A stretch of 64,000 nucleotides of DNA from an uncultured Clostridia bacterium (lineage in GTDB: Bacteria; Bacillota; Clostridia; Oscillospirales; Ruminococcaceae): positions 35,332 to 99,331 of the forward strand of contig CALWZA010000025.1 of NCBI GenBank assembly GCA_944385905.1, given 5' to 3'. The position numbers and the translations under genes are program-made. The stretch's first letter is position 1; the number at the start of each line of letters is the position of its first letter. The notes beneath the pieces were generated by a model, which made no database searches, was not told where the DNA came from, and saw nothing but the letters and a program-made list of their open reading frames with translations. Positions 54,710 through 64,000 of this stretch are shown piece by piece.

Positions 54710-55979
54710 TTTCTTCGCCTCCCCTGCTCTCAAGAATATATATTGAATCGGGCTTAAGGCTCTTCGCCGCCTCGGTTACTTCCTCACGGGTTATGCTGTT
54801 GTTTCGGCTTATTCTTTCCTCAACTGTCATGTTAGTTCCCCTAAGCCACTGATTGAAGAACCAAGAAACTACATCCTCAACCGTATCATAGCTTGAACGC
54901 ACATCTCCGTTTATTGAACGCTTTGTGTTTTCAAGGTCGTCGTCGGTAAAATCGCCGTTTGCCATTGCGGACAGCTGATTGCTTATTTCCTCACGGGCAA
55001 GTGAAATATTTTTCTTATCAACTCCGCTGATTACGAGAAGGGTTCCCTTGTCCTCCCAAAATCCCGAATAGCAGAAATAGCAAAGTGAAAGCTTCTCGCG
55101 GACGTTTGCAAACAGCTTTGAAAACGGTGTGCCGCCATAAACAGCAGACATTATTTTGTTTACGTCAGTTTCCTGATATTCAGACTTAAACGCCATAACC
55201 ATTACGCACTGATTTACCTCAAGCTGCTCGGTTACAACTTTAAGCTCCGGCTTCGGCTTACTGATTGCACGCAGGACAATCTCTTCAGGCTCTCTTTTTA
55301 TTTTTGAAAACTCTCCTGTCAAAATTTCAGCCGCTTCGGAAAAATCGCCCCCGCCTGCTATAAATATCTCAATATGCGCCTTTTTCAGCATTTCAAGGTA
55401 TGTTTCATACGCTTTCTGCGGTGTGAGGCTTTCGACGCTCTCCCGTGAGCCGTAATAAGGTATTGCTGCGGGCTCGTTCTCATAAACTGTTCTGACAGCT
55501 CTGGTCATTGCGTATCTGCGCTTTTCATTGATTTCGGCGTCGATTGTATCGAGAAGCTCTTTCTTTCTGACGTTAAACTCGTTTTCGTCAAATCCGCCGT
55601 TTTTAAGATAAGGGCGGAAAATACAGTCGCAAAGCATTGAAGTCAGCTCTGACAAAACCTTTTCTCCGTCAAGCGCAAGGCTGTCTAAAATTCCGTTTGC
55701 CGAAAACTCAATGATAAGGCTGTCTCCGTACTTGCTCCTGTTGCTTGAAATTGTCGCTCCGTAGAGGCTTCCGAGCTTCATGGTGAAATCCGATTTAACG
55801 GGATATTTTTCATTTGTCGAAACGACAACACTTGAAGCCACTGTTTTTGCAGCGGCGGTATCCTCGGTATGTTTTGTTACGAACCGAACACTTATCATAT
55901 TTGTCTTAAACTTCTTATCGGAAAGCGTTGTAAGCATTATTGACTTTCCGATTTCTTTTCTGTTTCTTATCAAAGGCAA
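54702..55979 (-). CDS. M16 peptidase homologue, inactive partner (YmfF-like)
   Basis: A 425-residue M16-family protein that lacks the HxxEH zinc motif; the corresponding segment has no histidine pair. It is the usual non-catalytic partner of the following M16 peptidase. The start is TTG at 55979, supported by GGGAGG seven bases upstream. An extended -10 promoter precedes it, so it starts the ymfF-ymfH-lgt-folD run. Confidence 0.88.
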   Translation of the reverse strand: MPLIRNRKEIGKSIMLTTLSDKKFKTNMISVRFVTKHTEDTAAAKTVASSVVVSTNEKYPVKSDFTMKLGSLYGATISSNRSKYGDSLIIEFSANGILDSLALDGEKVLSELTSMLCDCIFRPYLKNGGFDENEFNVRKKELLDTIDAEINEKRRYAMTRAVRTVYENEPAAIPYYGSRESVESLTPQKAYETYLEMLKKAHIEIFIAGGGDFSEAAEILTGEFSKIKREPEEIVLRAISKPKPELKVVTEQLEVNQCVMVMAFKSEYQETDVNKIMSAVYGGTPFSKLFANVREKLSLCYFCYSGFWEDKGTLLVISGVDKKNISLAREEISNQLSAMANGDFTDDDLENTKRSINGDVRSSYDTVEDVVSWFFNQWLRGTNMTVEERISRNNSITREEVTEAAKSLKPDSIYILESRGGEENA

Positions 55980-56019
55980 ACTGATTACCTCCCTGTATTT
56001 TTTATTAACATACTGAATT

Positions 56020-56028
56020 AGTATAGCA
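56020..56028 (-). promoter_or_regulatory. Extended -10 promoter for the M16-lgt-folD run
   Basis: TGC-TATACT reads on the minus strand about 40 bases before the TTG start. There is no good -35. Confidence 0.45.
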
Positions 56029-56065
56029 CTTCTAAGCCCTTTTTACCATAGTTTTCACGAATTTT

Positions 56066-59000
56066 TCATTTATTTTTGAATCTTACGTTCTCAGCTCCGC
56101 ATATTTTTACAAGATTTTCTATAAAGCTGTTGGTTATGCTTACTCCGTTTGTACTCTTTAAAGAGGTAAGCTTTTTCAAATCCTCAAAATAAATCAGCAG
56201 CTGTCCTTTTCCCGGAAAGCTTTCGGCAAGCGCTTTTATTTCGGAAATTTTATCGGCTTCAAAGGATTTAACCTTTACGCACAAGGCTCTCTCTGAAATA
56301 TTTTTTGAAAAATCATCCGCCGATTCTATAATTTCAGCGAGAATCTTAGGCTCCTCGTCCTCCTTAAGAGACAGCTTGCCATTTATATGAATTATCAAAT
56401 ATTCTTTCAGCAAGCCCTTATAAAGCTCGTATACTTTCGGAAAAACAACCGTTTCAATCGCCGCCGTCATATCCTCAACAGACAAAAAGCACATCAGGCT
56501 GTTCGACCTTGTGGTCAGCTTTTTTACTCCCGAAATCTGCGCCAGAACCTCAACGGTATCTCCGTCATGAAAGCCTTTTTGCCCCGCCTCTGCTCCTGAT
56601 TTAATGTTCAGCACTGTCGATATGCCCGAAGCCGAAATATATCCTCGATATTCCGCCACGGGATGCCCGGAAACGTATATTCCCACCGTTTCTCTTTCCA
56701 TGGCGAGAAGCTCGTTTAAGGAAAACTCCTCGGCGTACTCGATTATCGGCTCCGACGGTGAGCTGTCCTGATTTTCAAATCCGAACAAGTCGAGCTGACC
56801 TTCAACATTAGAGCGCACTGTTTCAGAAAGCGAGTTCAGCATAAAATCATAATTCAAAAGCATCTGTCTGCGGTTTGTCGGAAAGCTGTCAAGCGCTCCG
56901 CACTTTATCAGCGCCTCAACCGCTCTGGCGTTAAGTTCCTTGCCGTAAAGGCGCTTTAAAAAGTCATACAAAGAAGTGAATCTGCCGTTTTTGGTTCTCT
57001 CTTTCACAATCTCGTTTATTGTTCCTGAACCGAGACTTTTTACAGCAAGCAATCCGAATCTTATTCCGTCGTCAACAGCCGTAAAGCCCCCGTCGCTTTC
57101 GTTTATATCGGGACGCAGTACTTTTACTCCTCTCGCCTCGCAGGCTGAGGTATATTCAATTATTTTTCCCGTATTGTCAAGTACGCTTGTCATGAGAGCC
57201 GCCATATAGTCTTTATAATAATGGCATTTGAGGTACGCTGTCCAGTATGACACGGTCGCGTATGCGGCGGCATGAGATTTATTAAACGCGTAAGACGCAA
57301 ATGATGTCATATCATCGAAAATCTCATTTGCCAGTTCTTCCGAAACCCCGTTTGCGACAGCACCTACGCAGTTTACCGAACCGTCGGGGTTTTTATCTCC
57401 GAAAACAAAGGCTTTGCGCTCGTTTTCCAAAACGCTCGCTTTTTTCTTCGCCATCGCTCTTCTTACTATATCAGCTCGTCCGTAGGAATACCCCGCAAGA
57501 GTTCTGAAAATCTGCATTACCTGCTCCTGATAGACTATACAGCCGTAAGTTACGCTGAGTATGTCCTTTAAAAGCGGGTGCTTATAGGTTACAAGCTTTG
57601 GGTTATGTCGGTTTTTTATATATGTCGGAATCGAGTCCATCGGTCCCGGACGGTAGAGTGACAAAACAGCTATTAAATCCTCTATTTTTTCGGGACAAAG
57701 TTTCATTATAGTCGCTGTCATTCCCGCGCTTTCAAACTGAAATACGCCTGAGGTGTCTCCCGAAGAAAGCATATCGTACACCGACTTATCATCAAGAGGT
57801 ACTTTTTCAATATCAAAATCGGGAATTTTTTTTCTTATGCTTCTCCGGGCGTCTCTTATCACCGTCAGGTTTCTGAGTCCGAGAAAGTCTATTTTCAAAA
57901 GCCCGAGCTTTTCAAGAGTTGTCATTGTATACTGCGTTACGGTTTGTCCTTCGCTTCCGGAAACAGGAACATACTCTGTTACCGGTTCTTTCGTAATTAC
58001 CACTCCTGCCGCATGGGTTGACGAATGTCTGGGCATTCCCTCAATGCGCCTTGCCATGTCTACAAGCTCATGAACCGAAGCGTCTCCGAGATAGGTCTCC
58101 TTAAACTCGGGAACATTTTCAAGAGCCTCGTCTATTGACATAAACTGCGGAATCTGCTTCGCCACTTTATCGGCGACATTATACGGCAGACCCATTGCTC
58201 TGGCTGTGTCTCTTATTGAATTACGAGCCGCCATTGTTCCGAAAGTGATTATCTGGGCAACGTGGTCGGCTCCGTATCTTTTGATAACGTAATCTATTAC
58301 CTTTTGTCTGCCCTCAATGCAGAAATCAACGTCGAAATCTGGCATGCTGACTCTTTCGGGATTTAAAAACCTTTCAAAAAGCAAGTTATATTTTATAGGG
58401 TCTATTCCCGTTATTCCGATAAGATACGCACACAAACTTCCCGCTCCCGAGCCTCTGCCTGGTCCTACAGGTATTTCGTGCGATTTCGCGTAGTGAATGA
58501 AATCCCAGACAATGAGATAATAATCCACGTACCCCATATTTTCTATAACCGAAAGCTCATATTCCATTCTGTCCCTGACTTCGGAAGAAGGATTTTCACC
58601 GTATTTCTCCTCAAGTCCCTGACTGCACAGCTTTCTTAGATATGCGGCGTTGTCAGTTACGCCCTCAATTGAAAAATACGGGAGCTTTGTGTTCCCAAAC
58701 TCAAAGCTTACGTCGCACATTTGCGCGATTTTTACCGTGTTTTCAATTGCGGAGGGACAGTTTACAAACAGCCCTGCCATTTTGTCTCCGCTTTTGAGAT
58801 AAAACTCATCGGTCGGGAAACGCATGGATTCAGGGTCTGTCATGCATGAGTTTGTGGATATACACATTAAAATCTGCTGAGCTCTTGCGTCACGCTTGTA
58901 TATATAATGGCAGTCGTTGGTGGCTGCAAGAGGTATTCCCGTCTCCCTTGAAAGCCTTATCTGCAATGGAATTATCTCCTGCTGTTCTTTAAAAAGCTGA

Positions 59001-59530
59001 TTTTGTATTTCTATAAAATAATTTTCTTTTCCGAATATTGACTGATATGCAAGAGCTGTTTCCTTTGCTCCGTTATAGTCTCCGTCTGAAAGCTTTCTCG
59101 CGACCTCTCCTGCCATACACGCTGACAGGCACACAAGCCCTTCCGAATATTCCTTTAAAAGCTCTATGTCTACTCTCGGACGGTTGTAAAAGCCCTCGGT
59201 GTAACCCTTTGAGACAATTTTTATAAGGTTTTTATAGCCGGTATTGTTTTTACATAACAAAATAAGGTGATAAGGTGACGCATCAATTTTTCCCGCTTTA
59301 TCAAATCTTGTTCTCGGTGCGACATAAACCTCGCACCCGATTATCGGCTTTATTCCCTGAGACTTACATTCATTATAAAAATCAACCGCAGCGTACATAT
59401 TACCGTGGTCGGTCACCGCGACGGCGGTTTGTCCCATTTCCTTTGACCGTGACACAAGCTCTTTAATTCTGCACGCACCGTCAAGGAGAGAATACTCACT
59501 GTGGACATGCAGATGTACAAAATCAATCAC
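56066..59530 (-). CDS. dnaE: DNA polymerase III alpha subunit DnaE
   Basis: An 1154-residue replicative polymerase of the DnaE1 type. It has an N-terminal PHP domain (H-L-H-V-H-S-E-Y-S-L-L-D-G), a palm with the catalytic aspartates in P-D-F-D-V-D-F, fingers, and a C-terminal helix-hairpin-helix/OB region. The start is GTG at 59530, with AAAGGAG upstream. In Clostridia DnaE usually works beside PolC, which is not in the window. It follows whiA by 21 bases. Confidence 0.97.
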   Translation of the reverse strand: MIDFVHLHVHSEYSLLDGACRIKELVSRSKEMGQTAVAVTDHGNMYAAVDFYNECKSQGIKPIIGCEVYVAPRTRFDKAGKIDASPYHLILLCKNNTGYKNLIKIVSKGYTEGFYNRPRVDIELLKEYSEGLVCLSACMAGEVARKLSDGDYNGAKETALAYQSIFGKENYFIEIQNQLFKEQQEIIPLQIRLSRETGIPLAATNDCHYIYKRDARAQQILMCISTNSCMTDPESMRFPTDEFYLKSGDKMAGLFVNCPSAIENTVKIAQMCDVSFEFGNTKLPYFSIEGVTDNAAYLRKLCSQGLEEKYGENPSSEVRDRMEYELSVIENMGYVDYYLIVWDFIHYAKSHEIPVGPGRGSGAGSLCAYLIGITGIDPIKYNLLFERFLNPERVSMPDFDVDFCIEGRQKVIDYVIKRYGADHVAQIITFGTMAARNSIRDTARAMGLPYNVADKVAKQIPQFMSIDEALENVPEFKETYLGDASVHELVDMARRIEGMPRHSSTHAAGVVITKEPVTEYVPVSGSEGQTVTQYTMTTLEKLGLLKIDFLGLRNLTVIRDARRSIRKKIPDFDIEKVPLDDKSVYDMLSSGDTSGVFQFESAGMTATIMKLCPEKIEDLIAVLSLYRPGPMDSIPTYIKNRHNPKLVTYKHPLLKDILSVTYGCIVYQEQVMQIFRTLAGYSYGRADIVRRAMAKKKASVLENERKAFVFGDKNPDGSVNCVGAVANGVSEELANEIFDDMTSFASYAFNKSHAAAYATVSYWTAYLKCHYYKDYMAALMTSVLDNTGKIIEYTSACEARGVKVLRPDINESDGGFTAVDDGIRFGLLAVKSLGSGTINEIVKERTKNGRFTSLYDFLKRLYGKELNARAVEALIKCGALDSFPTNRRQMLLNYDFMLNSLSETVRSNVEGQLDLFGFENQDSSPSEPIIEYAEEFSLNELLAMERETVGIYVSGHPVAEYRGYISASGISTVLNIKSGAEAGQKGFHDGDTVEVLAQISGVKKLTTRSNSLMCFLSVEDMTAAIETVVFPKVYELYKGLLKEYLIIHINGKLSLKEDEEPKILAEIIESADDFSKNISERALCVKVKSFEADKISEIKALAESFPGKGQLLIYFEDLKKLTSLKSTNGVSITNSFIENLVKICGAENVRFKNK

Positions 59531-59551
59531 CGGTACTCTCTCCTTTCAGGT

Positions 59552-60472
59552 TTATTTGTTTTCAAGCCCCTTGGCGACTTCCTCAAGCTTTGCAAGCCTG
59601 TGGTTCACACCGGAACGTGACAATGGCGGATTAAACTGCTGTGAAAGCTCCTTCAAGGTCATATCGGGGTTTTCGGTTCGTATCTCCGCCATCTCCCTCA
59701 GCTCCTCGCTCAGAGACGACAAACCTATCGTTCTTTCAATAAGCTCGACAGCCGCGATTTGTCTTTCCGCTGTTCTTATCTGTTTTTCTATGTTCGCGTT
59801 ATCGCAGTTCATCGCTCTGTTTATTTTATTCTTGACGTCCTTGTATATTTTGACATTCATAAGCTCAAGCGAGGCTTTCGGCGCTCCCATCAGCGTAAGC
59901 ATGTCCTCGATATTCTCGCTTTCCTTGATATAAAACACATGAGCTCCTTTGCGTTCGGTATATTTTGCGAGTATATCAAAAATGTCTATCATAATAAGTC
60001 CCAAATCGTTGCATAAATCAAGCGTTGGTATTACAATCTCAAGGTGATATTCTTTATTCGGGTCGTTTACGCTTCCGCTGACTAGAAACGCTCCCGCGAC
60101 AAGGCATGAAATATATTTTAATTTCGGAATATTCCTGTCATCAATTCTTCTTTCGGGATTCTGAGGATTCAGACCTGTCGCCGAATATATTTTTCTTAAA
60201 TCATTTTCGCTGTCAACGCTCAGGGTATACAGGCTTGTTCCTCGATTTTTTGCGGACGCCGTGACTTTTACTGCACTGCTGTTTTCCGTGACAAATCCCA
60301 CAAGCTTTATAAAAAGGTCTCTGACCGCCTCGTTTTCGGTTTGTATCATTATTTCATCCTTTTGCATGGTCTTTCCGAACAAGATCATGCCGAGCAGGCA
60401 CGCATGCGATTTTTGCTTTGTATTTATTCCCTGAGCTATCTCCTGTTTGACGTTATATGAAAAAGATTTCAC
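59552..60472 (-). CDS. whiA: DNA-binding protein WhiA
   Basis: A 306-residue protein with an N-terminal LAGLIDADG homing-endonuclease-like fold and a C-terminal helix-turn-helix (S-R-S-G-V-N-H-R-L). It regulates sporulation in actinobacteria and affects division and chromosome segregation in Bacillus. The start is GTG with AAGGAG five bases upstream. It directly follows rapZ; yvcK, normally between them, is absent. Confidence 0.95.
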   Translation of the reverse strand: MKSFSYNVKQEIAQGINTKQKSHACLLGMILFGKTMQKDEIMIQTENEAVRDLFIKLVGFVTENSSAVKVTASAKNRGTSLYTLSVDSENDLRKIYSATGLNPQNPERRIDDRNIPKLKYISCLVAGAFLVSGSVNDPNKEYHLEIVIPTLDLCNDLGLIMIDIFDILAKYTERKGAHVFYIKESENIEDMLTLMGAPKASLELMNVKIYKDVKNKINRAMNCDNANIEKQIRTAERQIAAVELIERTIGLSSLSEELREMAEIRTENPDMTLKELSQQFNPPLSRSGVNHRLAKLEEVAKGLENK

Positions 60473-60484
60473 GGCTTCTCCTTA

Positions 60485-61345
60485 TTAATGCTTATTTATA
60501 TCTCTGTGCTCCGTATTTACATGATAGCCCAGTTCAGACAAATACTCAGACATTTTTTCCGCAAAAGTTACGCTTCTGTGTTTTCCTCCCGTACACCCGA
60601 AAGCTATTACAAGCTGGCTTTTTCCTTCTTTTATATACAGAGGAAGCAAAAACGCAATCAAATCCTTAAGCTTTGAAAAAAGCGTCTGCGCGTCCTGAAA
60701 GCTCATTACATAATCCGAAACTTCCCTGTCAAGTCCTGTTTTTTCCTTAAGCTCTGAGATATAATACGGATTCGGCAGGCATCTTACGTCAAAAACAAGG
60801 TCGGCTTCGTTTTCGCTTCCGAATTTAAATCCGTATGACATTATGCTGATATGCAGAGTCTCAAAGCTGTCATCAAGAAACATAGAGTGAATTTTTTCTT
60901 TTTGCTTCGCAATTGAAAGATCCGATGTATCGACATAGTAATCCGAAATGCCCCGCACGCTAAGCAAAAGCTCTCTTTCTGCGGCAAGAGCTTTTTTTAG
61001 ATTTCCGAAACACTCGTCTATAAGCGGATGCTTGCGCCTTGTTTCCTTATATCTTTTCAAAAGCACTTCGTCGCTTGAATCAAGATACAGTATTTTAACT
61101 CCTATTCCCTTTTCCTTGAGTTTACTCACTATATCCGCAAGCTCCGAAAACATTTCTCCGCTTCGGACATCGACACCTACCGCTACGTTTTTTATTTTAT
61201 CCCCTGCTTTGACGCATATATCGGAAAATGTTAAAAGAAGTTCCGGAGGAAGATTGTCTACGCAGTAATATCCCATATCCTCAAAGCAGTTTATCGCGCT
61301 CGACTTTCCCGAACCTGACATTCCCGTTACTATAACTGTCTGCAT
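60485..61345 (-). CDS. rapZ: RNase adapter/nucleotide-binding protein RapZ (YvcJ)
   Basis: A 286-residue P-loop protein: Walker A G-M-S-G-S-G-K-S-S at the N-terminus and C-terminal motifs R-C-L-P-N-P-Y-Y and G-C-T-G-G-K-H-R-S. In E. coli RapZ controls GlmZ decay; in Firmicutes YvcJ binds nucleotides and affects competence. AAAGGA nine bases upstream supports the ATG at 61345 over an earlier one. Confidence 0.95.
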   Translation of the reverse strand: MQTVIVTGMSGSGKSSAINCFEDMGYYCVDNLPPELLLTFSDICVKAGDKIKNVAVGVDVRSGEMFSELADIVSKLKEKGIGVKILYLDSSDEVLLKRYKETRRKHPLIDECFGNLKKALAAERELLLSVRGISDYYVDTSDLSIAKQKEKIHSMFLDDSFETLHISIMSYGFKFGSENEADLVFDVRCLPNPYYISELKEKTGLDREVSDYVMSFQDAQTLFSKLKDLIAFLLPLYIKEGKSQLVIAFGCTGGKHRSVTFAEKMSEYLSELGYHVNTEHRDINKH

Positions 61346-61376
61346 TACATCTTTTCCTTTCATTCTCCGATAATCG

Positions 61377-62294
61377 TCAGCCGATAATTTTTATTTCGCA
61401 CTCAAGCTCATAGCCCGCTTTTTCTTTTACGGTGCTTTTTATAATATCTATCAGCTTTTTTACATCCTCGCACGTTGCGTTATTTTTATTGATAACGAAC
61501 CCGGCGTGTTTTTCACTTACCTGAGCTCCGCCGACAGCAAGACCCTTTAATCCGCACTCGTCGATAAGCTGCGCCGCGAAAACTCCCTGCGGACGTTTAA
61601 AAGTGCTTCCCGCGCTCGGATACTCAAGCGGCTGTTTTTCCCTGCGCTTTCTCATCAGTTCGTCCATTGTTTTTTGTATTTCTCCGCTGTCACCTGCGCT
61701 CAATTCAAACAAAGCATTGATAATCAGGCAATCGGAATCGCAAAAAATACTTCGGCGGTAAGAAAAATCAAGTTCCTCTGCCGAAAGCGTTTTAATATTG
61801 CCGTTTTTATCCGCAAATGTGACGCTTTTTAAAACTTTGGAAATCTCTCCTCCGTACGCTCCCGCGTTCATATATACCGCTCCGCCGACAGTTCCGGGAA
61901 TTCCGTGGGCAAATTCAAGCCCTGAGAGTGAATTTTTCTGTGCGAACACCGCAAGCTTTGAAAGCATTACTCCCGCGCCGCTCAAAATTTGGTTTTTTCC
62001 GCAAAGGCTCATACCGCACAATTCTCCGCAAAGAATAAAAACAATTCCGTCAAAGCCTGAATCGGAAACAAGTAAATTTGAGCCGTTGCCGACTACAATA
62101 TGAGGAATTTTGTTTTGATTTGCGAAAGAAAACAGCATAGCCGCGCTTTCCTCGCTTCTAAGCTTTATAAGCGCTTTGCAGTTTCCCCCGATTTTAAAAG
62201 TCGTGTGCTTTTTCATCGGCTCGTCGAAAAGAACTTCGCATCCCGATTCCTGTGCTTTTCCGATTATTTCTCTGAAATTGCCGTCGTTTAGCAT
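61377..62294 (-). CDS. murB: UDP-N-acetylenolpyruvoylglucosamine reductase
   Basis: A 305-residue FAD enzyme that completes UDP-MurNAc synthesis in the cytoplasm. FAD-binding V-V-G-N-G-S-N-L-L-V and the catalytic Y-R-R-S and S-A-G-S-T-F motifs are seen. GGAG six bases before the ATG at 62294 is used; the TTG four codons upstream is the site itself. Confidence 0.95.
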   Translation of the reverse strand: MLNDGNFREIIGKAQESGCEVLFDEPMKKHTTFKIGGNCKALIKLRSEESAAMLFSFANQNKIPHIVVGNGSNLLVSDSGFDGIVFILCGELCGMSLCGKNQILSGAGVMLSKLAVFAQKNSLSGLEFAHGIPGTVGGAVYMNAGAYGGEISKVLKSVTFADKNGNIKTLSAEELDFSYRRSIFCDSDCLIINALFELSAGDSGEIQKTMDELMRKRREKQPLEYPSAGSTFKRPQGVFAAQLIDECGLKGLAVGGAQVSEKHAGFVINKNNATCEDVKKLIDIIKSTVKEKAGYELECEIKIIG

Positions 62295-62314
62295 AAGCAG
62301 CTCCAATTTAAAAA

Positions 62315-63037
62315 TTATAAATTAAGATTGGGTCTTTTTTCGCATATCCACTCTTTCAATCTGTCCCAGTCTGCATTTAATACCAGCCTTTCGGGGAAAC
62401 CGACCTCATCAAGAATTTTAAGGGATACCGAAAAATCGCCTATTCCCGTCCAAAAATGAGCGTCGCTGTTTACAACCACGGGAAGCTCCAGCTTTTTGCA
62501 AAGCTTAAGTATCGGAACTACGTTTTGCGCCGAACCTTTTTTCATCCTTATTGAGCTTTCATTTACCTCGACAAGCTTGTTATATTCTTTAAACGCTTTA
62601 AGGCATTTTTCATAGTCAAACGGAAAAAAGTCGGTTGTGCAGTGCCCGATTACATCGACATGGGGATTTTTCGCTATATTCAAATACCCCCTTGTATGCT
62701 CCTCGGCTGTTGTCGGCTCAAGACAATATTTATGCATAGATGCTACTATCCATTCAAGACTTTTAAGCTCAGCCTCGGTCAGGTCAACCGAACCGTCATA
62801 GTCGGTTATATTTATCTCTGCGCCCTTAAGCACTGTTATTTTATTTATCTCTCTAGGCAAGACTCTCAGATTATGCGTATGCCATATGTGAGGTGAATCG
62901 GGCATAGCGGTTGTGTGGTCGGTCATCGCGAGAGCTTTCAGTCCGATTTCGGCTGCTCTGGTACAGTTTTCAGTTATTGTCGAATAGGCGTGCGTTGACG
63001 CCACTGTGTGCGTGTGCATATCTGCTGCTATTTTCAA
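62315..63037 (-). CDS. PHP-domain phosphoesterase (YcdX-like)
   Basis: A 240-residue PHP-family metal-dependent phosphatase. The metal ligands M-H-T-H-T, T-D-H-T and the C-terminal N-S-D-A-H are present. The substrate is unknown. The start is TTG at 63037, supported by GAGGA eight bases upstream. It lies between hprK and murB, a common clostridial order. Confidence 0.88.
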   Translation of the reverse strand: MKIAADMHTHTVASTHAYSTITENCTRAAEIGLKALAMTDHTTAMPDSPHIWHTHNLRVLPREINKITVLKGAEINITDYDGSVDLTEAELKSLEWIVASMHKYCLEPTTAEEHTRGYLNIAKNPHVDVIGHCTTDFFPFDYEKCLKAFKEYNKLVEVNESSIRMKKGSAQNVVPILKLCKKLELPVVVNSDAHFWTGIGDFSVSLKILDEVGFPERLVLNADWDRLKEWICEKRPNLNL

Positions 63038-63061
63038 AATGTATTTCCTCTTTTCTGAATA

Positions 63062-64000
63062 TCAAAAAGCGTCCCAGTTTTTAACCTTATCCTTAGCATC
63101 CATGTTAAGTCCGAGGTTGTCCAAAAGCTCATGAGCGGCGTTATAGCCCATTTTCTTCTGACGGTTGTTCATTGCCGCAACCTCAATTATAACAGCGAGA
63201 TTTCGGCCCGGCTTAACAGGTATTGTATAGCTCGGAACCTTTACGCCCAAAATGGTTGTATATTCGTTGTCAACTCCCATTCTGTCGTATACTTTATCCG
63301 GCTGCCAAGGCTCAAGCTCAATTACAAGGTCTATCTTTTCTGTTACCTTCACGGCTCCCATTCCGAAAAGCCTTCTGGCGTTTACTATACCTATTCCCCT
63401 AAGCTCAAGGAAATGGCGGATATTGTCGGGCGACGAGCCTACAAGGCTTATGCTTGAAACTCTTTTAATCTCGACCGCGTCGTCGGCGACAAGTCTGTGA
63501 CCTCTCTTTACAAGCTCAATAGCCGTTTCGCTTTTTCCTACTCCGCTCTCGCCTACTATAAGTATACCCTCTCCGTAGACTTCTATTAAAACCCCGTGAC
63601 GAGTAATTCTCGGCGCAAGCCTGAGATTTAAAAACGCTATCATTGTAGCTATAAGATTAGTTGTTGACTCGCCTGTGCGCAGTATAGGCGTTTCGTATTC
63701 ACGGGCAAGCGAAAGCATTTCGGGATAAGCCTCGTGATTTCTCGCTATAATCAATGCCGGAATCTTTTTTGAAAACAGCATTCTTAACCTCTGTGTTCTC
63801 GTTTCCTCATCAATTGACGCAAGATACGCAAACTCCATATTTCCCAGCACCTGTATCCGTCCAGCGTTGAAGTACTCATAAAATCCCATAAGCTGCAGTC
63901 CCGGACGGTTTAAATCGTTTTCCGAGACCAAAATCTCGGATGGGTCTTTTGGCGTATAAAGCACCTCAAAATGGATTTCGTTAATCATTTCCTGAAGCGA
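63062..64000 (-). CDS. hprK: HPr kinase/phosphorylase, 5' end outside window
   Basis: The bifunctional kinase/phosphorylase that phosphorylates HPr and Crh on Ser46 for catabolite control. Walker A G-E-S-G-V-G-K-S-E and the C-terminal HprK signature are present. An ATG at 63988 exists, but AGGAA abuts it and the frame continues as S-L-Q-E up to the window edge, matching the extra N-terminal residues of homologues. So the true start probably lies beyond 64000. Confidence 0.94.
   Translation of the reverse strand, partial: SLQEMINEIHFEVLYTPKDPSEILVSENDLNRPGLQLMGFYEYFNAGRIQVLGNMEFAYLASIDEETRTQRLRMLFSKKIPALIIARNHEAYPEMLSLAREYETPILRTGESTTNLIATMIAFLNLRLAPRITRHGVLIEVYGEGILIVGESGVGKSETAIELVKRGHRLVADDAVEIKRVSSISLVGSSPDNIRHFLELRGIGIVNARRLFGMGAVKVTEKIDLVIELEPWQPDKVYDRMGVDNEYTTILGVKVPSYTIPVKPGRNLAVIIEVAAMNNRQKKMGYNAAHELLDNLGLNMDAKDKVKNWDAF

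Overview
The window looks like a chromosomal segment of an anaerobic, low-to-mid GC Gram-positive bacterium of the class Clostridia, most likely an Oscillospiraceae/Ruminococcaceae member. The reasons are the gene content and order: the spoVB-mazG-hup-rqcP block, the whiA-rapZ-murB-PHP-hprK block, the ymfF/ymfH peptidase pair next to lgt and folD, the DUF512-der-plsY-gpsA block, AGGAGG-type ribosome sites, frequent TTG/GTG starts, and a Ruminococcus-like putative hydrogen-sensing [FeFe]-hydrogenase cluster. There is no insertion sequence, prophage, CRISPR array, tRNA or rRNA visible. Most genes lie on the minus strand. The first and last genes (a thioredoxin-like ferredoxin and hprK) are cut by the window edges.

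Layout. 1-4.8 kb (+): two thioredoxin-like [2Fe-2S] proteins, a PAS-containing group C-like (sensory) [FeFe]-hydrogenase, a SpoIIE/PP2C phosphatase translationally coupled to it, and a monomeric catalytic [FeFe]-hydrogenase. 4.9-15.8 kb (-): a TPR membrane protein, yerC-methyltransferase-hslO-prfB, lon-ysxC-lysA, rpsF-ssb-rpsR and a zinc-finger membrane protein. 16-17.7 kb (+): the KDPG aldolase/KDG kinase pair. 17.8-22.6 kb (-): a CPA2 antiporter, a candidate 38-residue membrane peptide, and galE-amidohydrolase-fumarase alpha. 22.7-25.9 kb (-): rqcP, hup, mazG, spoVB-like flippase. 26-30 kb: manC (+), a leucine-rich-repeat lipoprotein (-), enolase (+). 30-45 kb (-): gpsA-plsY-der-DUF512, rpmF with DUF177, a small P-loop protein, pgi, a degenerate D,D-carboxypeptidase homologue, an HPr-like protein without the active-site histidine, prmA-hypothetical-recD2-comF-mreB, and an ECF transporter S component. 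45.4-51.3 kb (-): rpsO-pnp and a solitary GH2 beta-galactosidase. 51.4-64 kb (-): folD, lgt, the M16 peptidase pair, dnaE, whiA, rapZ, murB, a PHP hydrolase and hprK.

How it works together. The genes describe a fermenting cell that gets rid of electrons as hydrogen and appears to sense hydrogen or redox state, runs upper glycolysis (pgi, eno, galE, lacZ, kdgA/kdgK), makes phosphatidate (gpsA, plsY), and carries core translation, replication, wall and quality-control functions. HPr kinase and an HPr-like protein with a Ser46-like but no His15-like residue point to Crh-like carbon control.

The most interesting non-coding signal is the pnp leader (47481-47581). About 80 nt can fold as one long imperfect hairpin whose 3' arm is also perfectly complementary over 11 bases to the pnp Shine-Dalgarno region. 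This gives two mutually exclusive folds, one exposing and one hiding the ribosome site, and suggests a PNPase autoregulatory switch. Other items worth a check are a candidate ~105-nt small RNA next to prfB, the 38-residue peptide transcription unit at 19.2-19.4 kb, and the D,D-carboxypeptidase homologue in which all three catalytic motifs are altered. All statements rest on reading the sequence and on known family features; no database search or folding program was run.
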